Part shown: positions 61,301 through 64,000 of the stretch, one piece after another
Layout of the letters: every line of letters starts with the position of its first letter
Numbering within the stretch: position 1 is the first letter of the stretch
From: Rosa chinensis
Taxonomy: Eukaryota; Streptophyta; Magnoliopsida; Rosales; Rosaceae
Length of the DNA: 64,000 nt
Direction: 5' to 3'
Assembly: GCF_002994745.2 (NCBI RefSeq)
Contig: NC_037090.1
Span: 18,216,001-18,280,000 of the forward strand
Program-made: the position numbers and the translations under genes
Notes under the pieces: generated by a model
What the model saw: only the letters and a program-made list of their open reading frames with translations
What the model was told of the DNA's origin: nothing
The model's database searches: none

Positions 61301-62310
61301 CTGCCATAGGCCTGCTTCATTGACTAACCCTTTAATTGAGTTTCTGCTTTTTCTGTTTAAAGCTTTTCGATGAAAGAAGGCAGAGTTCCTATCACCATCT
61401 TTTAACCAAACAGCTAGAGAACGTTGTCTCCAGTATTTTTCCTGTTGGGAGAGAATCTGACTATGCTTAACATGCAACAAACGTTGCTCTTCATATTGGT
61501 TTGAAGAGAAAGGTTGCTTCATAATATCCTCTAGCTTCTCTCGAATTACACACAGCTCTACCTTTTGCTTCTCAAATTCTGTGGTATGCCAGCGCAAGAG
61601 TTTTGTACCTGTGTTAGAAATTTTCTGTCCAATTTGATGCAGCATGTTGCCGGTTGTAGGGGCTGACCAGTTCTTTTGAATGATGGCATTGCATTGTTCA
61701 TTGCCATGCCACATTTCTTCAAACCTAAATCTCCTGCTAGCTTTCCTGAAATGATGTTGCTCAGATCGCACTTCAACAAGGATGGGGCAATGATCAGACT
61801 CATTTGGTGGCAATGTGATTGTCCTACTGTAAGGGTAAGAATCCCTCCATTGAATTGATTGAAAACTTCTGTCAAGACGTTCTTTGGTAAACTTATTGGA
61901 CCAAGTATACCTACTGCCACTGAATCCCATATCAACGAGGCCACAATCCACCATCGTATGTCTAAATGAAGCCATGGGTGCAACAGCTCGTGGTACTCCG
62001 CCGGACTTGTCAGCCTGGCACATGATTTCATTAAAATCACCTGCCATGAGCCAAGCCAGATCACATCTTTCAGCCTCTAGGGTTCGAATTAAATCCCATG
62101 TTCTATTGCGTTCTCCCCGTGCAGCGAAGCCATAAATTCCCGTGAAACGGTAAGAAGCACGGCTTCCTTGTTCACAAACCTCAACATCAATGTGATGAGG
62201 AGATTTTGTGCGCAGATCAACATGAATCCCATTGCTCCAGAGTAAAGCCAGACCTTGGGATCCCTCTTCGTGTGTATAACATATATTTCCAGCAAAGCCA
62301 AGCCGGCTTG
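58313..62310 (-). mobile_element. LINE-C: 5'-truncated L1-type retrotransposon with open ORF2
   Basis: A poly(T) run at 58313-58323 is the minus-strand tail. The ORF2 coding frame fills the rest up to about 62310, where it is cut within the endonuclease, so ORF1 and the leader are missing, as in typical incomplete reverse transcription. I could not identify the target duplication. Confidence 0.88.
58349..62310 (-). CDS. LINE-C ORF2, N-terminally truncated (EN / RT / zf-RVT / RNase H)
   Basis: The frame is open without a stop from about 62310 to the stop at 58349; the first ATG (62047) lies inside the endonuclease, so about 88 codons precede it (LGFAGNICYTHEEGSQ, YRFTGIYGFA). Endonuclease: MAGDFNEIM, NESDHCPILV. 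RT: HPSKSPGPDGMSPFFFQKYW, RPIALCNVIYRISSK, KLDISKAYDSLEW and the catalytic LFFADDSFPFG. In the GIRQGDPLSP motif the Asp is replaced by His (GIRQGHPLSP, codon 60521-60523). The zf-RVT region has CLLCKHSMEDTVHLFCKF. RNase H: INVDGAFLP, VELLAIREGL, ETDCLAAVQ, CNQVAHRLANHG. Lacking the start of the endonuclease it cannot retrotranspose on its own. Confidence 0.92.
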
Positions 62311-62431
62311 TTATAGAGTATGATATTTCATGATTTTTGAGATTAAAGGTATTTTAGGTACTTTGGGTTGTGTATTTAGTAAAATATTAGAATGAGTGGT
62401 GTATTAAGTAATAGGGGTGTGTATTTAAAAC

Positions 62432-62459
<28 letters not shown>

Positions 62460-62463
<4 letters not shown>

Positions 62464-64000
62464 CCTATAACGTAACAATAAATGTGGATAAATTGTGTTG
62501 TACGAGTTACTAAATCAAGTAAGTTGTGCAAATATGGTTGTGTATTTGTTAACCAACCATGGAGCGTCTGTAATTTTTTTGGTGTAACACTCATCTGAAT
62601 TCAATTTTTGCTATATTGCTCAATGAGCACCCTTTATATTGATTGAATAAAGTTTGACTGGATCCAAAAAGAAAAGAAAAAATAAAAGCTATTTACAAAC
62701 ATGCATGAACACAAATATAAACGAGTAACAACAAATTGATTAATATAAATCGACTCAAACTAACATACCCATACGTTTATCTCACCGTCACTTATTACTA
62801 GTACTTTTCGCAGTATAGAAATTAAGATTTATTCTATTCAATCAACTCTTAAGTAGTATTATCAATGATCACCTAACTAGTATACATCAAAACACAAGGC
62901 AAACAACAAAGTGAACAAACCCTTTCTAAAGTACCTTTACATTAGCAATTAAATGAGACAATGAAGCACACATATTCAAATCATTACTAAACAAACTCCT
63001 AATCACAACGATATTTCTCATAATGTATTGGATTGGTAGATTTATCTAATCACCATTGTGTAACTTGCTCTTTTGTATTTGTTTGGGACTCTGGGACAAA
63101 ATACTATACTCCTCCGGTTGAAACGCGTTAAGGGGCATTGACCTTCAGAAATTTGCCCTTAGCTTAAAAACAATCCGACTCATCGTCGACAACAAAATTA
63201 TTTCTAAAATCTTTCGTGGGGCCCGCGAGAAATTCTCCAACCTTTTCCTAAACGACAAAAAAGCCATATGACCTCTCATAAATGCACCGTCACAATAACC
63301 GAGCACTGCGGAGCTTCCACGTAATAAAGCCAACACCGCGCGGTCCGTTTTCGCACGTGTGGGCGATGCGGTGCAGAGACTCCGTCCACGTGTCAGGGTC
63401 GGTCGGAGGATTTGTCCGTCGCTAAATGGTGGACTGTATGGATATCAAGTCAAAACGACAGTGCGCGGTATGGTCTTTTGCCTCCCCCTCCTCACGTACG
63501 TGGCAAATTCTCTACATAGGATTCCCATGATTGCCCTATTATTATAAAGGGTTAATGCTCATACACCCTAAATTTGGGAAAATACTTCTCATACACCCCA
63601 GTGTATTATTTTTGTTCCCTTTTACACAACTTTTTCTCACTTTCTTTCCTACCTACCCGTCTTTTCAAAATCCCTACCATTAGTACCCCTTTGTTGTTCT
63701 GGTTTGTTAGAGTCTGCATCTGCATATGTCTCTTTCATTTATATATATGTTGTTTTAGAAACGTGGTGGGCCCATCAGAGTTTGTTTCATTTGAATATAT
63801 GTATGAAACTGACATTCATCCTCTAATTCGAAAGGTAAACAGTACAAATTACTATTCATAATTTCAATAGTAGACAGACTTGAGCTTGTTGCTATATGCA
63901 AACATACTACTAAAGAACTGCAGAAAGAGAGAGAAAAACTGAGAAAATTAAAAACCTATCGGGACAGCCTTGATAGAGAGTCTCCCAATTACTGGGATAT
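62460..64000. other. Right-hand region, no gene recognised
   Basis: AT-rich to about 63100. Then a GC-richer stretch (63120-63500) with two G-box cores CACGTG (63354-63359 and 63387-63392) and an ACGT at 63319-63322 looks like promoter or leader DNA, perhaps of a gene beyond the window. No coding frame with a known domain was found; the frame 63574-63861 is Leu/Phe/Cys-rich and unconvincing. Confidence 0.4.

Larger units (their letters stand above)
57578..62437. mobile_element. Inverted-repeat element interrupted by LINE-C
   Basis: AATTTTAAATACACACCCCT (57580 onward) with ACTTAATATACA pairs with the inverted right end (62403-62436, inverted reading GTTTTAAATACACACCCCTA then TTACTTAATACAC). 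The arms lose similarity after about 50 bp. Without LINE-C the element would be under 1 kb, a typical MITE/MULE-derivative size. A (TA)n tract (62435-62460) blurs the right target site. Confidence 0.65.

Noticed and set aside
61558..62064. 168-codon open frame, minus strand
   Set aside because: Out-of-frame shadow of LINE-C ORF2.

Overview
This is nuclear DNA from a flowering plant, almost certainly a eudicot. It is AT-rich, its genes carry GT-AG introns, and it holds an AP2/ERF transcription factor, cytosolic ribosomal protein gene copies (uS8 and eL27) and densely nested plant transposons (CACTA, MULE, hAT, Tourist-like MITEs, L1-type LINEs with a plant RNase H). The repeat style reminds me of Rosaceae, but that is an impression and not proven here.

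Layout. 1-10.1 kb: a poly(A)-tailed retroposon; a Pack-MULE (1941-3715, 9-bp target duplication) carrying pieces of a PRA1-family gene and a kinase-like gene; nine bases after its duplication, the 8-bp duplication of a complete but dead hAT element (3742-8351); then two small inverted-repeat elements. 10.1-26.5 kb: a putative 16.4-kb CACTA element. It holds a full-length LINE (10259-16573, exact 16-bp target duplication), a promoter-bearing copy of the ribosomal protein uS8 (RPS15a) gene whose 3' end is replaced by foreign exons, a broken eL27 (RPL27) copy and three tandem copies of a ~520-bp satellite. 26.5-33.5 kb: an inverted-repeat element, one clear single-copy-type host gene (a DREB1/CBF-like ERF, minus strand), a MITE nested inside a palindromic MITE, and LTR-like non-coding DNA. 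33.7-45.4 kb: a nest containing a second full-length LINE (34047-40237, 14-bp target duplication) and a solo-LTR-like block that is itself interrupted by an inverted-repeat element. 47.0-50.4 kb: the second host gene, a three-exon minus-strand gene of uncharacterised, possibly TRM-like, function. 50.4-57.4 kb: mainly featureless AT-rich DNA with one MITE. 57.6-62.4 kb: an inverted-repeat element interrupted by a 5'-truncated LINE whose ORF2 is still open. 62.4-64 kb: no gene recognised.

Only two ordinary host genes are visible, and they show no functional link. The interest lies in the mobile elements that have picked up host gene fragments. The CACTA-borne uS8 chimera looks capable of expression, and the Pack-MULE joins pieces of two unrelated genes across a 25-bp direct repeat.
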